Shown here in pieces: positions 62,601-64,000 of a stretch of DNA of 64,000 bases. Positions within the stretch are counted from its first letter, which is position 1; each line of letters opens with the position of its first letter. The notes beneath the pieces were generated by a model. The model was not told the DNA's origin. It was given only the letters and a program-made list of their open reading frames with translations, and searched no databases. The DNA is from Robertmurraya_A mangrovi. GTDB taxonomy: Bacteria > Bacillota > Bacilli > Bacillales > Cytobacillaceae. The stretch spans positions 248,001-312,000 of the forward strand of contig NZ_JAXOFX010000004.1 in NCBI RefSeq assembly GCF_034427655.1, in the 5' to 3' direction. A program made the position numbers and the translations under genes.

Positions 62601-63149
62601 AATGAAGAAGCGAATAATGTCATGTTCATTGAACAAGGCATTATGACTGGTAAAACCACAGGCGCGTTCAATGCTAAAAAAGGAAAGAATTACTTCATCG
62701 TTGCAAGTGGATTTGTTGATCATCCATCACGTCTGAGCTTAAATCCTTACAATCTGACCATCAAGCCTGCTATGAAAAAGGATGAAGATGCAGGGAATTT
62801 AGTGAAGAAAAATACACCTTCTAAGCCATTGAAGCTAAAGAAGGTAAACTCGAAAAAGTGGCAAGGAACTGGTTATCTAAACCCGGGTGTCCCTTATGGT
62901 GATGAAGATTGGTATGTCCTTGAACTAGATAAATCAAGAAAAGTGAAATTCACGTTAACGGCTTCAGGAGAAATTGATGGAGTCATTTCTGTATATCAAA
63001 ATGGAAAGAACCTAAAGACTTCTAACTATTACCGTAGTGGAGACGCTGAAGTGATGACATTATCACTGAAAAAAGGGAAGTATTATATTAAAATAAAAGA
63101 TGAGTTTGGTAACGCTAGTATTAATCCTTATACTTTAACGATTGAATAA
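59655..63149 (+). CDS. Large secreted subtilase (S8) with PPC-like C-terminal domains
   Basis: 1164 aa. A signal peptide (cut near TYGQS) and pro-domain (about 60-125) precede the S8 catalytic domain at about 155-415: Asp169 in VDTGMD, His204 in YHGTHVAGI, oxyanion Asn293 in AAGNN and Ser359 in GTSMASP. The remaining 750 residues contain several PPC-type sandwiches, for example KITKANETHWFKMNVKKGEF, DGDDDFFKINVEDP, SRGDEDWYKLSPSKTGIYQF, HEDNDTFEKAKEIKSG and GDEDWYVLELDKSRKVKFTL, ending GKYYIKIKDEFGNASINPYT. These probably bind the surface or the substrate. GGGGG precedes the ATG. It has its own terminator; no visible regulator. Confidence 0.92.
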   Translation: MNKWAKKLTMLGLSVSLVGAAFTPSLTYGQSKTVVTKAALKLEQQEANWLKEKKKDEKERSFYSEDTLVIKYNKPLTVSDHKKAGTTVVRHVAALKYVVVKLNRNTEMNEAIAAYGKSANVLSVGPSALLTTLGTVDPKVKQSYHLSLLQIEKAQKLAGKNAVTVAVVDTGMDSKHPELSGNLLPSYNTVVPLNQGLPDYHGTHVAGIIASKKDNGIGSYGINPNAKILPVDVFNRGWGASDYHIAEGILHAIEKGAKVINMSLGGPGKLPIVEDAIKLALSKNITVIAAAGNNGDDMNMYPASIEGVISVGSTNKDNKLSSYSSYGSSIDIVAPGENVYAPIYDYDRDISFDYLSGTSMASPVVAGVVSLLLSKHPKLTPAEVEYILKHSTKDLGEKGYDTKYGHGLINPVAVLSYDIKKIPASIKAPKTEKEILAQAKNVEFSENKFVNEGKITKANETHWFKMNVKKGEFYQTSLMGSKKYDYQFKLHLYSSKDELETVNEVKEGKTEGRLIEIPRDGVLVVGVKDSNNHYDDSGKGLSNYKLSIEKADGVKEDGNDLQNVTEVTTTPFKLDGLTFTGKDGDDDFFKINVEDPKMIKIKTTAVPGIDQTIKVYPADQLLLPPSPEGEQATVDLEKIMENPMFIGSSFGVSEGEELIFDAMPQMEYMIVVSNKKNPYYYDYYSMMYGNADVKVAPSLAPYTIDIVSREIPADEDGWPNNGPSPEEKLEDGTIATKEYAEIKKAQTPNIGKLDEAKKELTEEEKWMKQVMELALPYEIGSKAEAFLQSRGDEDWYKLSPSKTGIYQFNLTGEESDMPAMQILKVSEYKDEKGNKYSYFEHVGNNADYGWYGDKVNEKFYVGLKENEHYYLVVSPVYGKLPYNNYSFNSKLVLENTQDQHEDNDTFEKAKEIKSGSIHANFAMSNDQDIYYYKSKAKELVGISIGQEKLSSAKASKYPKELQGQIFTYAMVVEDTNKNKKLDNEEANNVMFIEQGIMTGKTTGAFNAKKGKNYFIVASGFVDHPSRLSLNPYNLTIKPAMKKDEDAGNLVKKNTPSKPLKLKKVNSKKWQGTGYLNPGVPYGDEDWYVLELDKSRKVKFTLTASGEIDGVISVYQNGKNLKTSNYYRSGDAEVMTLSLKKGKYYIKIKDEFGNASINPYTLTIE

Positions 63150-63151
63150 TC

Positions 63152-63190
63152 AAAACGAAATCCCCTCATTCTTTGAGGGGATTTTGTTTT
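63152..63190. terminator. Terminator between the subtilase and LCP genes
   Basis: AAAACGAAATCCCCTCA pairs with TGAGGGGATTTTGTTTT; usable on both strands. Confidence 0.9.
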
Positions 63191-63194
63191 GATA

Positions 63195-63217
63195 TCTGTA
63201 ATCTGTAATCTGTAATC
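63195..63217 (+). repeat. Three-unit 7-base tandem repeat
   Basis: TCTGTAA occurs three times in a row, in the gap between two convergent genes. The half-site spacing does not match a WalR box. Confidence 0.6.
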
Positions 63218-63262
63218 TTTGTGTTAATTACTTACAATGCGAACCTAACTAGTTTAGTTGCT

Positions 63263-64000
63263 TTATTGAACCTCTATATGACTCTTTAACTCCGATTGGA
63301 CACTCTGTAATTCCTCATCTGAAATTATTTCATAATAAATATTATTAATCAATTGTCCCTGAGCAGTAAAGTGGAGCTGTTTGATGTTCTTTCCTGCATC
63401 TCTATAATTTTTCTGTATATCAAGCATCTGGTCAAGTTGAAGATTTGTTTTCACATTGGCACCTAATACCTTCAACACATCATCAATCTTTGTTATGGAA
63501 CTAATACTTACTCCTTTTTTTACGATTCCTTGGATAATCTGGCGTTGACGGAGTTGTCTTCCAAAGTCCCCTTGAGGATCCTGTTTTCTCATCCTAACAT
63601 AGGCTAATGCTTGGTTTCCGTTTAAGTGGTTTTCTCCTTCTTTAAAATGGTGGCCACCTTCTGAAAAGGCAAAAGCACTATGGACAGTAATTCCGTCTAA
63701 CGAATCAATAATATCTTTAAATCCTAACATATTAATTTTTATAAAATAATCAATGGGGATATCAAGGAGATTCTCAACAGTAGCCATTGACATTGCCTCT
63801 CCACCGAAAGCGTAAGCATGATTGATTTTGTCAGTTGTTCCATGGCCTATAATCGCTGTTCTCGTATCACGTGGAATACTGAGCATTTTTACTGAGTTCT
63901 GATTGGGGTTGACGGTTAAGACAATCATGGTGTCGGATCTTCCTTTGTCTCCTTCTCGTTCATCGACTCCAAGTAACAAAACGGAAAAAGGGTCTCTTTT
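63263..64000 (-). CDS. LCP-family (LytR-CpsA-Psr) glycopolymer ligase, N-terminus outside the window
   Basis: The frame runs past position 63979 to the window edge (KRDPFSVLLLGVDE), so the membrane anchor and first codons are missing. The 245 residues present show LCP motifs: LLLGVDEREGDKGRSDTMIV with the conserved Asp and Arg, MLSIPRDTRT, KINHAYAFGG, and LNGNQALAYVRMRKQDPQGD followed by FGRQLRQRQII. LCP proteins (TagT/U/V) transfer teichoic acid or other polymers from lipid carriers to peptidoglycan at the outer membrane face. Convergent with the subtilase and sharing a terminator. Confidence 0.92.
   Translation of the reverse strand, partial: KRDPFSVLLLGVDEREGDKGRSDTMIVLTVNPNQNSVKMLSIPRDTRTAIIGHGTTDKINHAYAFGGEAMSMATVENLLDIPIDYFIKINMLGFKDIIDSLDGITVHSAFAFSEGGHHFKEGENHLNGNQALAYVRMRKQDPQGDFGRQLRQRQIIQGIVKKGVSISSITKIDDVLKVLGANVKTNLQLDQMLDIQKNYRDAGKNIKQLHFTAQGQLINNIYYEIISDEELQSVQSELKSHIEVQ

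Noticed and set aside
63195..63217. TGTAATC repeats as a WalR box
   Set aside because: The half-sites are 7 bases apart start-to-start rather than 11, and they lie between convergent genes.
1..64000. tRNA, rRNA or prophage genes
   Set aside because: No cloverleaf, rRNA-like or phage structural genes were recognised by eye; a tRNAscan or Infernal run would settle it.

Overview
The window is low-GC DNA from a Gram-positive, endospore-forming-type Bacillaceae bacterium. This rests on strong AGGAGG-type ribosome binding sites with many TTG and GTG starts, dense rho-independent terminators, and family content: a PbpC-type penicillin-binding protein, XpaC-TelA, LCP, NlpC/P60 endopeptidases, a PlcR-type regulator, a SbsC-like S-layer protein, and WalR-like and Spo0A-like boxes. 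I cannot name the species.

Layout. 1-10.4 kb: the 5' end of a surface nucleotidase, a secreted subtilase, a small membrane protein, a beta-propeller-like exported protein, a PbpC-like lipoprotein, a polysaccharide pyruvyl transferase, and a LysM/NlpC-P60 wall hydrolase. 10.4-15.9 kb: a long non-coding leader with a perfect 22-bp dyad, then a 1365-aa S-layer protein without SLH domains. 16.1-17.9 kb: an intact IS1182-family element. 18.0-20.4 kb: three genes related to nucleases (secreted thermonuclease, sunset-domain membrane protein, membrane-tethered Mrr-type endonuclease). 20.5-26.3 kb: exported proteins, a membrane O-acyltransferase and an unusual secreted BMP/PnrA-like protein. 26.5-27.8 kb: a PlcR-family regulator followed by a short exported pro-peptide holding three copies of GIPVQH, a likely peptide quorum-sensing cassette. 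27.8-44.0 kb: a long run of mostly single-gene units for exported proteins, including a c-di-GMP-I (GEMM) riboswitch in front of a Lys/Glu-rich secreted protein, two duplicated NlpC/P60 endopeptidases each preceded by a perfect WalR-type box, and the xpaC-telA pair. 44-49.9 kb: a decayed zone with a comM pseudogene (four lesions), a second comM relic, small ORFs and dispersed palindromes. 49.9-52.8 kb: a tight three-gene operon (TPR membrane protein, PP2C-type phosphatase, Nudix-like protein) that I cannot assign to a described system. 53-64 kb: an acidic secreted protein, a three-repeat NPCBM-like surface protein, a transglutaminase-like protein, an SH3/amidase_3 autolysin, a 1164-aa subtilase and the 3' part of an LCP protein.

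Together the genes describe the cell envelope and secretome: wall synthesis (PbpC, LCP), wall cutting (three NlpC/P60 proteins, amidase), the S-layer, nucleotide and DNA scavenging (5'-nucleotidases, thermonuclease), and proteolysis. Visible control elements are a peptide pheromone cassette, a c-di-GMP riboswitch, WalR-like boxes and Spo0A-like boxes. The most interesting parts for follow-up are the PlcR-like/GIPVQH cassette and the TPR-PP2C-Nudix operon. No tRNA, rRNA or CRISPR array was seen. All family calls are by eye; no database search was run.
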